Assembly (NCBI GenBank): GCA_965223085.1
Contig: OZ244981.1
Location: forward strand, 2,790,001 to 2,854,000
Direction of reading: 5' to 3'
From: CBDCVO01 sp965223085
GTDB taxonomy: Bacteria; Pseudomonadota; Gammaproteobacteria; Ga0077536
DNA length: 64,000 nt
The notes below the pieces were generated by a model. That model saw only the letters and a list, made by a program, of their open reading frames with translations, ran no database searches and had not been told where the DNA came from. Both the position numbers and the translations under genes were made by a program. Shown piece after piece: positions 53,307-62,439 of this stretch (positions within the stretch are counted from its first letter, which is position 1; each line of letters begins with the position of its first letter).

Positions 53307-54200
53307 ATGAAGGCGCTAATAATCACAATTTTTGTCAGTCTTGCTTTAATGTCTCATGAGATCTACGCCGCAACAGACTTGCTTAAACTCGACGTTCGCC
53401 AACCAAGAGCTTTTGGTTATCACATAGGCGACAAATTTGAACGATTAATCGAATTGCGAGTGCGCAAATCTTATCAATTCAAGAAAAACTCGCTACCTGT
53501 CCCTGGCAGGATAACTCGTTGGTTGGCTATGGAAGCACCGCAGATTGTTCGCGAAAACCTGGCGGACTCCGTGGAGTACGATATTCGATTGACGTATCAA
53601 ATAATCAATATCGATCCGCAAGTTCATGAAGTTTCGGTGCCGCATCACGAATTATTGTTTAGTGACGGCAATACGAGCGTGATGGCATTCGTGCCAGCAT
53701 CGCGGGTGGGCCTGTCGGTATTGAGTGATCGCTCTAATGATCGCCTGCAAGTTGATCGAGCACCGCAGTCAATAGCGCCAAGTCACAGCATAGGAGTCCT
53801 GTTTGGATGTTTGCTCCTATGTGCTGTGGCGGGACTTGCATATCTGTACTGGGGGTTGCCGTTCCTGAGTAGGGCGCGCCCTTTCACCGAGGTCTATCGG
53901 AGTTTAAGAAAGTTCAGTGATCAAGTTTGGCGCGAGGATCATTATAGTGAGGCACTGAGAGAAATTCATCGGGCTTTTAACGAGACTGCGGGCAAGACCG
54001 TGTTTTTAGAAAATCTCGGTGATTTTTTCAACAATCATCGTCAATATGCTTCATTGAAGTCATCGATCAACGATTATTTTTCTCACTCGCGAAAGTATTT
54101 TTTTACAGAGTCTGGGGACAGGAAACCTATTCAGTATTCGCGTTCGGATTTAGTTGCTTTAGCCGAAGCATGCAGTGACATAGAACGTGGTTTATCGTGA
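53307..54200 (+). CDS. mxaA: MxaA-like membrane/periplasmic protein
   Basis: I use the ATG at 53307 (MKALIITIFVSLAL), giving 297 residues with a signal or anchor (about 1-22). A beta-rich periplasmic domain follows (about 23-155). A membrane helix lies near 165-190 (GVLFGCLLLCAVAGLAYLYW), and a cytoplasmic helical region runs to the end (SEALREIHRAFNETAG). Position, size and topology match MxaA of methanol dehydrogenase gene clusters, an accessory protein for calcium incorporation. Sequence alone is diverged, so the call rests on order and topology. Confidence 0.7.
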   Translation: MKALIITIFVSLALMSHEIYAATDLLKLDVRQPRAFGYHIGDKFERLIELRVRKSYQFKKNSLPVPGRITRWLAMEAPQIVRENLADSVEYDIRLTYQIINIDPQVHEVSVPHHELLFSDGNTSVMAFVPASRVGLSVLSDRSNDRLQVDRAPQSIAPSHSIGVLFGCLLLCAVAGLAYLYWGLPFLSRARPFTEVYRSLRKFSDQVWREDHYSEALREIHRAFNETAGKTVFLENLGDFFNNHRQYASLKSSINDYFSHSRKYFFTESGDRKPIQYSRSDLVALAEACSDIERGLS

Positions 54201-55201
54201 CGCTAGGTGTGGCTCATCCTCAGGGACTGTTGCTTCTGCCCTTGGCGTTGTTGCCGTTGCTGTGGCATGGGCAGACCGTGGTCACTTATTCATCATTCAT
54301 CTTATTGCCAAGGGATAGATTATCCGACGTTGTTAGCATATTGTTGCGCTTGCTTACGGCGGCATGCATTGTCGCGATAGTTCTGGGTATTTCAGGCCTA
54401 TTTCGCTCAGAGGAATCGGTTGAAAGAATTGGTCAAGGCGCACAAATGGTCATGCTTCTTGACAGTAGCGGCAGCATGGATAGACCGTTTCTTGGTGAGA
54501 GTGATAATCGGTCGCGAGTCGCGAAGTGGGGAACGTATACCTCGAAAGGGCAAATAGCGCGTCGTTTACTAGCAGAATACGCATCACATCGTAGGCAAGA
54601 CATGTTTGCGATGTACGTCTTTAGCGGCAACCCAATTGCGGTTTTACCATTCACCGAAAAACAAGCGGTAATACAGGCAGCGATCGCCGCCGGCAGCATC
54701 GAGCGAGGTTTGGCGACGACCAATCTCGGTGATGGTCTCATCCGATCTCTCGAGTTCTTCAAGGATAAACCGTTCACAGGCTCACGCATAGTAATGCTGG
54801 TATCTGACGGCGCAGCGAGGCTCACGATACCGATGCAAGAGCAGATCAAACACTTACTGGAAAAGTACCGGGTTACGCTATATTGGATTTATCTGCGCGA
54901 TAAACATAGCCCGGGCCTATATACAAAGATGGCTGCTGATACTGCCGAGAGTATCGCCCCTGAGCAATTAGTGCATAAGTTTTTTTCCGAAATGGAATTG
55001 CCGTACCGTGCTTATCCCGCAGAGAATCCCGAAGCCCTACAAGAGGCGATCGCAGAAGTGAATAAGTTGCAGAATCTGCCTATTCGCTATAAGGATGTCA
55101 TTCCCAAACGAGATTTATCAAGCTGGTGTTACGGAATCGCGTTGTCTTTTTTGCTCGTATTGCTGGTGACGAAAATTTGTGAGATTCAAGCGTGGCGTTG
55201 A
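54197..55201 (+). CDS. mxaC: VWA-domain protein (MxaC-like)
   Basis: Starts with GTG at 54197, overlapping the mxaA stop as GTGA; 334 residues. Membrane segments lie near 10-25, 50-75 and 310-330 (YGIALSFLLVLLVTKI). Between them is a von Willebrand A domain with the MIDAS motif MVMLLDSSGSMDR, a TNLGDG segment and IVMLVSDGAAR. This is the MxaC layout: a membrane-anchored VWA protein that works with the MoxR ATPase. It overlaps the following gene by ten bases, so the coupling is tight. Confidence 0.8.
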   Translation: MTLGVAHPQGLLLLPLALLPLLWHGQTVVTYSSFILLPRDRLSDVVSILLRLLTAACIVAIVLGISGLFRSEESVERIGQGAQMVMLLDSSGSMDRPFLGESDNRSRVAKWGTYTSKGQIARRLLAEYASHRRQDMFAMYVFSGNPIAVLPFTEKQAVIQAAIAAGSIERGLATTNLGDGLIRSLEFFKDKPFTGSRIVMLVSDGAARLTIPMQEQIKHLLEKYRVTLYWIYLRDKHSPGLYTKMAADTAESIAPEQLVHKFFSEMELPYRAYPAENPEALQEAIAEVNKLQNLPIRYKDVIPKRDLSSWCYGIALSFLLVLLVTKICEIQAWR

Positions 55202-55737
55202 AGAAGCGTTTGTATATTGTGTTCTCTGTAATGGCGCTGTTCTTTGGCACACTGTTTGGCCGGGAGGTTTGGCGATGGCATGAGACAGGTATATATAATG
55301 CAGCGATAGAAGAGGCGCGCTTTGCCGAGGCGGCACCCTATAAGGGCGATCATGGATTATTTGCAAAAGCCTATGCAGAACAGCAACGAGGTCGGTATCA
55401 AGATGCACGAATTCTCTACGGGGAGCTGGAGAACGCAGACGATCACGAGCTGCGGTTGGCCGTATTGTTCAATGTGGGCAACACTTACTTGCAACAAGCA
55501 TCGGAAGTCGATCTGAATGCCGACGCTGATGTTGCTGTTCCGTTGATCGAACTCGCAAAAAACAGTTATCGGCAGTTGCTACGTATCGATAGCCGGCATT
55601 GGGAGGCGAAATTTAATCTCGAACGGGCGCTGCAGTTGTTGCCTGATTCCGGAGAACAAGCGCTCATTGATTTGGAAGGCCGAAGAAATCCGATACGCAC
55701 AATTACTTCAGGCGATCCGGAGGGTGACCTACCTTGA
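55192..55737 (+). CDS. mxaK: MxaK-like membrane-anchored protein
   Basis: Begins with GTG at 55192 inside the mxaC gene (TTG at 55198 is an alternative) and has 181 residues. One N-terminal membrane helix (about 6-22, LYIVFSVMALFFGTLF) is followed by tetratricopeptide-like helices, for example FAKAYAEQQRGRYQDARILYGEL and LRLAVLFNVGNTYLQQA. These are features of MxaK. Its TGA overlaps the TTG start of the next gene. MxaK is needed for active methanol dehydrogenase in methylotrophs, but its molecular act is not known. Confidence 0.75.
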   Translation: MALKKRLYIVFSVMALFFGTLFGREVWRWHETGIYNAAIEEARFAEAAPYKGDHGLFAKAYAEQQRGRYQDARILYGELENADDHELRLAVLFNVGNTYLQQASEVDLNADADVAVPLIELAKNSYRQLLRIDSRHWEAKFNLERALQLLPDSGEQALIDLEGRRNPIRTITSGDPEGDLP

Positions 55738-56678
55738 GCGCGTGGCACAAAGCGCAGATTGCACTGCTACTAATAGCCTGCTGTTTGCTGGTCGCTACAT
55801 CCGCACGACCCACGATGTATCTGGAAAGGGCTACATACCGCTACGTATTCGTGTTTGATATTACCCAAAGCATGAACGTCATGGACGTTTCTGCCGACGG
55901 ATCAGCTCTTACGCGTTTAGATTATGCTAAACAGAGTGCCGCAAAATCTTTGTCGACGCTTCCGTGTGGGGCAGAAGTCGGACTGGCGCTATTTAGCGGA
56001 CATCGAGCGTTTCTATTGATCACACCGATAGAAATTTGTGCCAACTATGGTGAACTATTGATTATGTTGGACAGTATAGATTGGCGAATGACATGGGAGG
56101 CGCGTAGCGAAGTTGCCAAGGGTCTATATAAAAGCGTCCAGCTGTTACAGCAGTTGCCGGGTCAGAGCCGATTGATATTTTTTAGTGACGGTCATGAGGC
56201 ACCGCCAATCAATCCAGAGCTCCCACCTCAGTTCGTTGGTACAAAAGGTGAAGTAAAAGGTTTAATTGTGGGCGTAGGCGGCAAGACACCGGTACCCATA
56301 CCTAAGTTCGATAAAACGGGGGAGCAACAGGGATATTGGAAAGCGCACGAAGTTCTGCATATTGATGCCTACAGTCAAGCGCGCAGTGCGCGCGAAGGCG
56401 AGAAAGCGGTGGTCACTGGCACGGAACACTTATCCTCGTTACGTGAGGCCTATCTCAAAGTGTTAGCTGATAACACGGGATTAACTTACCTCCGGCTAGG
56501 CGATGCAAAGCAATTTGCCAAACAGTTGCAAAGCAAAACACTCCGTATCCCCAAGATCGTATCTACAGATATGCGTTGGTTGTTCGCGCTAGGCTCGTTG
56601 ATTGCGATTTTGGCGACCCTAGTCATTGCCAAACGTAATCGAAGTGAGATGGTGTCGAGCCCTGAAGCGTCCCCATAG
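55734..56678 (+). CDS. mxaL: VWA-domain protein (MxaL-like)
   Basis: The start is a TTG at 55734, overlapping the mxaK stop (TTGA), and the protein has 314 residues. An N-terminal membrane helix (about 6-24, QIALLLIACCLLVATSA) precedes a VWA domain with the MIDAS-like VFVFDITQSMNVMD (Asp-x-Thr-x-Ser), ALFSGHRAFLLITP and IFFSDGHEAPP. A C-terminal membrane segment follows (LFALGSLIAILATLVIA). This is the MxaL layout. The operon ends here; mxaD, which often follows, is absent. Confidence 0.78.
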   Translation: MSAWHKAQIALLLIACCLLVATSARPTMYLERATYRYVFVFDITQSMNVMDVSADGSALTRLDYAKQSAAKSLSTLPCGAEVGLALFSGHRAFLLITPIEICANYGELLIMLDSIDWRMTWEARSEVAKGLYKSVQLLQQLPGQSRLIFFSDGHEAPPINPELPPQFVGTKGEVKGLIVGVGGKTPVPIPKFDKTGEQQGYWKAHEVLHIDAYSQARSAREGEKAVVTGTEHLSSLREAYLKVLADNTGLTYLRLGDAKQFAKQLQSKTLRIPKIVSTDMRWLFALGSLIAILATLVIAKRNRSEMVSSPEASP

Positions 56679-56865
56679 CGAAAACAGCAAATGTTGTCCG
56701 CGCGTTCGCGCCCCCGAATATTGCGCGCGACCGCCTCGTGAAATATTCGGGCTAGCCGTCTGACCTTTAGGACGACGTCACCCGGACGTTTAAATGGTGC
56801 GCGGCGCCGACTTTCTTTAAGTGCTTGCCGGTCATCGGTGCGGCAACTCGTTGTCGCTCGAATGC

Positions 56866-58173
56866 TTACCCGCCAACTCCAGCGGGCACGGGTACCTGCT
56901 GGTGCCAGTTGGTTTCCCGTGGATACGCGGCGCCTGCGGCGAGCAGCAGTTCTTCTTCGAAATGCCTGCCGAGAAGTTGAAAGACGATCGGTAAACCTTC
57001 CCGGTTGATACCGCCGGGTAGTACGAGACCCGGGCTACCACTGAGGTTGAATGGGCACATAAAGCGATGCAAGCCGGCGATCAAATCGTCATCGATATTT
57101 GTCATTATGAGTTTTTGATAATCCAGCCCAGAAAGTGCGAGTCCCATATCGAGGAGGTGGGTTAATGCGGGTCCGTACTCATTGCGCCGTGACGGAAACG
57201 TTTCGTGGTGTGAGCGCGCGGCCTGCACGGTGCAGATTGGAAACCAATCCCAAATCATAGCGGATACGTCGGGAACTTTGACGGATTTGATTACCGCTCC
57301 ACAGCTGTTGAGAACTGTGACCGCCGCGTTCAGTGCGTCCGCCGTTTCGGCGTCGACACCATCGCAAATCCAGCCCGGATCGATACCGGTGCGCATGCCA
57401 TCGATGGCGTCCGCGAGCCTCGCGGCGTAGTTCGGTACGGGGCTCTGCGCGGCGGTTGGATCGTGTTTATCGGGGCCCGCGATGACCCCGAGCATAGTAG
57501 CGGCATCGGTAACCGAACGCGTTATGGGTCCGATGTGGTCGAGATTGGTCGCAAGTTCGAACACGCTGTGCCGCGACACCCGTCCCCAGCTTGGTTTCAA
57601 GGCGGTAACTCCGTGGGCCGCTGCCGGCAGTTTGATCGAGCCCCGGTTTCGGAGCCGAGTGCCGCGCTGCACAGACCCGCCGCGACCGCAACCCTGCTGC
57701 CGCTCGACGACGCTCCGGCCCAGTAGTCGGCGTTCCAGGGATTAACTGGCGTGGGGAAGGGTGCCCCCGATGCTCCGGATAGACGCCTTCGGTCAACGTC
57801 AGCTTGCCCAGCAATACTGCGCCCGCCCGTTGCAGGCGCCGCGTGACCGTCGATCGCGTGACGCTACGGTGTGTTGGTGAATCGGCATCGCCGCCGTCGT
57901 GGGGAGGCAGTCGATGTCGAAGATATCCTTAATAGCCAGCGGGACTCCGGCGAGCGGTCCCACGGTTTCGCCGCGTAGAAGCGCCGCATCGATGGCGGCG
58001 GCTTGTTCATGAGCACGGTCGCGCGTCTCGGTGATAAAAACGTGGTGGCGTGGTTCTAGGCGGTCAATCACGGTATATTGCGCGTCTAGAATGTCGCTGG
58101 CAGTGCATTGCCGGGTACGGATCGCGTGGGCGATTTCAACTGCGCCCCGCGCTAGCCAATTTGGTCCAAACAT
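56866..58173 (-). pseudogene. Amidase (AS family) gene broken by several frameshifts
   Basis: Reading on the minus strand from the ATG at 58173 (MFGPNWLARG) gives the amidase start and GPLAGVPLAIKDIFD (catalytic Lys region). The frame then shifts near 57830 to read TVTRRLQRAGAVLLGKLTLTEG. It shifts again near 57760 to PFPTPVNPWNADYWAGASSSG (the Ser-rich catalytic segment) and ALGSETG. A third shift near 57645 leads to SIKLPAAAHGVTALKPSWG and the rest to 56866. At least three indels break a gene of about 435 codons. It would have hydrolysed an amide. The residues of the Ser-cisSer-Lys triad are all still visible. Confidence 0.85.
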
Positions 58174-58248
58174 TGTCTGTGCTCCTCGTCCTGGAGCCAG
58201 TATAGTTGCCCGAGCTATAGTCAGCTGCATGGGCTCAGGAGCGCCGGG

Positions 58249-59745
58249 GTGCTAGAACGCGTCGTTATTTCCGGTTGGGGTCAGTGCACGCAAGCGCGCG
58301 ACGCCGAGCCGCCGTACCTAGATCCTATCGATATGATGGAGCGGGCGGTGCGCGATGCCGGTAAATTAGCAGGTACCGCCGTGTGGCAACACGTGGATAC
58401 AATTCTTGTGGTGCGCACGCAGAGCCGCAATTTGCGCGCACCGGGTGAGGAAATTGCGCGGCGGCTCGGGATCACGGCGACACGTATTCAGGTTTCGGGG
58501 ATCGGTGGCGAGGCGCCGCAGCGTTTCGTTAATCAGGCGGCGGGAATGCTAGCGCGTGGCGAGTCCAACGCCGTGCTGATCTGTGGCGCGGAAACGTTCT
58601 ACCCGAGATCGGCTGAAGCAGTTCGCGGTGAGGCTGCGCTGGTACAGGGCATACCTGAAGACTACGACGCTGAGGACGCGGTGGGCAGCGACGCACTCGA
58701 ACAGCGCCACGGCTTGACCCTGCCGATTCATGGTTTTCCCTTATTTGAAACGGCGCTGTGGGGAAAATCTGGCTTGGCGCTCGCAGCGTGGCAGCAGCGC
58801 GTGGGCGCGATGTGGTCGGGATTTAGCGACGTCGCCGCGCGCCACCCCAACGCGTGGTCACGGGAGCCGGTCTCAGCGTCTCGCATCATCACGCCGGCAA
58901 AAGACAATCGACCGATCTGCTTTCCGTATCAAAAACGTATGGTGTCGTTAGTAATGGCGGACCTTGGCGCGGCCATTGTCATGACCTCCGAGCGCATTGC
59001 GCGCCGCATGAACGGCGGCGGCGGGAAACCAGTGTATTTTCTCGGCGGCGCATTTGCTAAGGATCGGCAGCGCTTCATGGTCGACAAAGCCGACTTCACC
59101 CGGGCGCCGGCACTCGCGGCCGTCGCCGCGAAAACGCAACAACGGGCCGGCCTCACGGTCGACGAATTAGAGGGATTCGATCTCTATAGCTGTTTCCCGT
59201 GCGCGGTAACGGTCGCGCGCGGCGAACTTGGCATCGCAGACACGGATCCGCGACCTTTAACGCAAACGGGCGGACTCGGCTTTTTCGGCGGACCCGGTAG
59301 CAATTATGCCTTGCACGGCATTGCGAGCTTGGCCGAGAATATCGCTGCTGGCAAACTCCGCACCGGCATGGCGACGGCCCTCGGTTGGTTTATGCATAAG
59401 TATGCCGCTGGGATTTATAGTGGCGCGCCACGCGATATCGATCTGCGCGCAGACGACATCACGGATGTGCAAACGCCAGAGGCGGGTGAGGCACCCGTGC
59501 GGCGGATAGAAGCCGCATCAGGCGTCGGCACGATCGAAACCTACACAGTGATCTATGCACGTGATCACGCGCCGCAAAAAGCGCTCATCTATGGCAGGAC
59601 CGAGAACGGTTTGCGTTTCGTGGCAAACGACGATGGCAATGCGGAAACACTCGCGGGGCTGATGTTGGAAAATAAAATCGGGACGCGGGTCTTGTTAAGC
59701 TCAGATCTCGTCAGCTATACGAATCATGCTGCTTTGCTCGACTAG
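58249..59745 (+). CDS. Thiolase-like protein (acetyl-CoA acetyltransferase family)
   Basis: The start is GTG at 58249 with AGGAG seven bases upstream; 498 residues. The N-terminal half reads VVISGWGQCTQARD, the QVSGIGGEAPQRFVNQAAG segment (where a thiolase would have its Cys) and AVLICGAETFYPRS. Further on come FDLYSCFPCAV and the long C-terminal domain after GFFGGPGSNYALHGIASLAENI. No nucleophilic Cys is seen in the expected site. This is the 'thiolase-like, type 1 additional C-terminal domain' group. It may bind or cleave CoA thioesters, but normal thiolytic chemistry is doubtful. Confidence 0.85.
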   Translation: MLERVVISGWGQCTQARDAEPPYLDPIDMMERAVRDAGKLAGTAVWQHVDTILVVRTQSRNLRAPGEEIARRLGITATRIQVSGIGGEAPQRFVNQAAGMLARGESNAVLICGAETFYPRSAEAVRGEAALVQGIPEDYDAEDAVGSDALEQRHGLTLPIHGFPLFETALWGKSGLALAAWQQRVGAMWSGFSDVAARHPNAWSREPVSASRIITPAKDNRPICFPYQKRMVSLVMADLGAAIVMTSERIARRMNGGGGKPVYFLGGAFAKDRQRFMVDKADFTRAPALAAVAAKTQQRAGLTVDELEGFDLYSCFPCAVTVARGELGIADTDPRPLTQTGGLGFFGGPGSNYALHGIASLAENIAAGKLRTGMATALGWFMHKYAAGIYSGAPRDIDLRADDITDVQTPEAGEAPVRRIEAASGVGTIETYTVIYARDHAPQKALIYGRTENGLRFVANDDGNAETLAGLMLENKIGTRVLLSSDLVSYTNHAALLD

Positions 59746-59770
59746 CTCATCGGCCTCATAAGCTATAACG

Positions 59771-60792
59771 ATGACGCATCGACAGTCCCAGCGCGACGGC
59801 GTACCGGAGGATTACCCGGGCCGTATTGTGCGCTTTCCGGACGGCATCTCCGAAGTCGTCATCATGGTATTCGGGGTACAGGGTGCAGACGACGACGCGC
59901 ACAAGGATTTCATCGCGGTGTTGACGCAGTTCGGTGCGCTTAGCGACGGTCCCGCGCGGCTCGAGCGTGGCGAGACCAGCGACGCGGGCGTTGTGCCGAC
60001 CAGCCTATTGCTGGTTTACTGGGCGGCGGTAGAAGACGCACGCCGGTGGTGGCATGGCGACGCGCGGACTATTGGCAGCACGCCGCCGGTGCGCGGTGCT
60101 TGTGGCTATTTCCGTGAATGCATGACCATCCCGCAGGCGCGTTTTAACTACGCCGCGGGAACGGAAGATCGGCACGGGCAGCCGCCGTATTGCCGCTGGA
60201 ACCCTGCGCCACGTTCGGTTATTGGGGCGCCTACCGCGATCGCCTGCCGGCCTCTCGGCATGACGATTTTGAAAGTCCGCTCCTAACCCCGCAAGCAACA
60301 CGGAAACAGACGCATGGACGCCGCTTGCGGGTGTCCGTGCCCGATAATCTATGCTACATCCGCGAAGGTCAGGGATGGGGCAACTGTGGCGCAGAGGAAC
60401 GCCACATTTGGGCTGAACTGATGAACGGCGTCATCGACGAATGGGTTGCCCGTCTCGCTCGTGATCCGGCGGCCACCGGCTGCCTGAGTATTCGCGATTG
60501 CACGGAACACGATGCATTGAAAAATACCGTGCTCGAGCGACGCACGCAAATTGCGTTCCTGTTATCGCTGCGCCATATCGAGCAGGCCGCGCGCACAGAT
60601 CCTGCCCGTCTCGCCGTGCGTGGCGCGTTCGTCAAGATGTATACCGAACCGCGATTTACGCCAGGCATGCATGTTTGGGTTGAGGTTGGTGTGATGAAGC
60701 GCGGCGAAGTTGAAACGGAATACATAAATTGTCATTCCCACACGGGCTTGTTGCCTTACTTTGAAATCCAAGATACCGGTGAGACAGGATGA
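59771..60792 (+). pseudogene. Aldoxime-dehydratase-like heme protein gene with one frameshift
   Basis: The first frame (59771 to about 60185) reads SEVVIMVFGVQGADDD, SLLLVYWAAVEDARRWW and RECMTIPQARFNYAAG. The second, one base different, reads TFGYWGAYRDRLPASRHD and continues to CHSHTGLLPYFEIQD and the stop at 60792. Together they span about 340 residues, the length of phenylacetaldoxime dehydratases (PF13816), which convert aldoximes to nitriles with heme. The GYWG-RDR-P-S segment and the final HSHTGLLPYF match active-site regions of the family. A single shift near 60172-60215 separates the parts. It could be a true lesion or a sequencing error. Confidence 0.78.
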
Positions 60793-60922
60793 ATGGTGCG
60801 CGTTTCCCGCGTCGGGTTCGGATCAATCGATACGGTCACGTTGCCGCAACGACGATGTCGTGTGGGATGCCGGAGACGCTTTCGCGCATGCGCATTAGCT
60901 GGCACACGAGGAGATAAATGCG

Positions 60923-61714
60923 ATGAATTTTGACGCTTACCAACGGATAAGGTTCGAGCGCCGCGAGCGCGTGTTGTGGATTACAATCGACGCTGGGCCG
61001 ATGAACGCGGTCGACTTCGAACTGCACGAAGAACTCGCGCGCGTGTTTTATGAGGCGCAGGCCGATAACGATAGCGACTTGATCGTGCTGACCGGTGCCG
61101 GCCGGGCTTTTTGCGCTGGCGGCGACATGGCCTGGTTCCAACAGATGATCGACGAGCCGGCGAAGTTCCGCGGCATCACGGTGGATGCGAAACGCATCGT
61201 CAATAGCCTCCTGGAAATGGAGAAACCCATCGTATGTCGTCTCAACGGCGCGGCTGCCGGTCTTGGCGCATCGATTGCGTTATTGTGCGATGTCATTATC
61301 GCCGACGAGCGGGCGCTGATCGGCGATCCCCATGTCAAAGTCGGTCTCGTCGCTGGCGATGGTGGTGCGGTGATTTGGCCGCAGCTGATCGGTTTTGCGC
61401 GCGCCAAGGAGATGCTGCTTACGGGCGAAATGTTGCGCGGGTCCGAAGCCGCTGCTATGGGCCTGATCAATTACGCGGTGCCGGCGGCGGAGCTCGATGC
61501 CAAGGTCGATGAAATGATCGCCAAGATCGCCGGCAACCCACGCTGGGCCGTGCGTTGGACTAAAACAGCGGTGAATCTTGTATTGCGCGACATCGCCAAC
61601 AAGGTTATGGATGCGGCGATTGCTTATGAAATCAGCTCCAATGCGACCCATGACCGCCAGGAAGCAGTGACCGCATTTGTCGAAAAACGCAAACCGAAGT
61701 ACAGGGGTGACTAG
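60923..61714 (+). CDS. Enoyl-CoA hydratase/isomerase family protein
   Basis: The 263-residue crotonase-fold protein has GAGGAG upstream. The CoA-binding GAGRAFCAGGDMAWF and the oxyanion segment GAAAGLGASIALLCDVIIAD are well kept. The first catalytic Glu of hydratases is Ser/Ile here (GLGASIALL), and the second region is VKVGLVAGDGGAVIWPQLIG. It may be an isomerase or a non-hydratase member. The preceding aldoxime-dehydratase-like gene ends 130 bases upstream. It is a likely step in acyl-CoA catabolism. Confidence 0.9.
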   Translation: MNFDAYQRIRFERRERVLWITIDAGPMNAVDFELHEELARVFYEAQADNDSDLIVLTGAGRAFCAGGDMAWFQQMIDEPAKFRGITVDAKRIVNSLLEMEKPIVCRLNGAAAGLGASIALLCDVIIADERALIGDPHVKVGLVAGDGGAVIWPQLIGFARAKEMLLTGEMLRGSEAAAMGLINYAVPAAELDAKVDEMIAKIAGNPRWAVRWTKTAVNLVLRDIANKVMDAAIAYEISSNATHDRQEAVTAFVEKRKPKYRGD

Positions 61715-62065
61715 AGGGCGTAGCGCGAGAACGTTGTTCCGCCTAAATTGAACGCACCACCAGCGGCGCGCACAAACCGGTGCGTGTTGCGTACAAAACA
61801 CCGACGCAGATCACACTAGCCCGCTGAGATCTAAAGAGCGAACGTTGTTGCGATTACCGAGCGACAGATAGGCTGATCACTGTCACACCAGGGTCACATC
61901 GAGAGTCACCGTCGTCACCCGAGGGTCATCAAGCTCATACCGGGTATCGAGCGCAGTCATACCAGGCTTGACCCGGTATCCAGTAGCATCATAAATCCCT
62001 GCCAGCGGTTTTTGTTAGTCTGGGGCGCTTCAACCTAGAATGCCATCCAACTGAGGATTGTAAGT
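61715..62065. repeat. 351-base intergenic region with a direct-repeat-like array of GTCA blocks
   Basis: Between the convergent hydratase and the gene at 62066. Bases 61876-61990 contain several imperfect copies of a short unit built on GTCA plus CC or GGGT (GTCACACC, GTCACATC, GTCACCG, GTCACCC, GTCATC, GTCATACC). The last (GTCATACCAGGCTTGACCCG) resembles a palindromic intergenic element with GTATCCAG. No gene is supported here. Confidence 0.4.
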
Positions 62066-62431
62066 TCAAGACTTGCGCGCTAGTTGTGCGCCGGCCGCGA
62101 GCAGAATGCCGTTATGGATGAGGAAGCTGCGCACGGTATTGCCGCGTTTGGCGCGACGGATCCGGGAACCCTCGGATTGCGCCTGGAATTCATCGATGAG
62201 GCCGGCGTACTTGCGCCGGCCCTTGATACTGATGCGTCGGTCCCCGGCCTTATCTACGCGTGTGCACGTGGCAATGATGCTATCGGGATCGACATTCACA
62301 AAGCGGCAGAACGCTGCCAGCGTTGGCAGGCGCTCGGGATCGTCGGCGACCGGATCTCCGCCCCAATGCTCGCGCAAGCCATCCAACCACTGGTGCACGG
62401 TTTCGTATTCAAGCAGTTCTTCGGCCTCCAC
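62066..62431 (-). CDS. Hypothetical protein next to nitroreductase
   Basis: The likely start is GTG at 62431, just after the nitroreductase stop (62440-62442), giving 121 residues; no ribosome site is visible. The sequence is EYETVHQWLDGLREHWGG, RLPTLAAFCRFVNVDPDS and VRSFLIHNGILLAAGAQLA. It is helical, basic in the middle (RRISIKGRRKYAG) and somewhat like the SAM-like N-terminal DNA-binding domain of site-specific recombinases, but I cannot confirm this. The tight spacing suggests coexpression with the nitroreductase. Confidence 0.5.
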   Translation of the reverse strand: MEAEELLEYETVHQWLDGLREHWGGDPVADDPERLPTLAAFCRFVNVDPDSIIATCTRVDKAGDRRISIKGRRKYAGLIDEFQAQSEGSRIRRAKRGNTVRSFLIHNGILLAAGAQLARKS

Positions 62432-62439
62432 GATGAACG

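Noticed and set aside
61715..62065. An integrase attachment site next to the recombinase-like hypothetical protein
   Set aside because: The recombinase resemblance at 62066-62431 is weak, no catalytic domain follows and no tRNA or flanking duplication is present.
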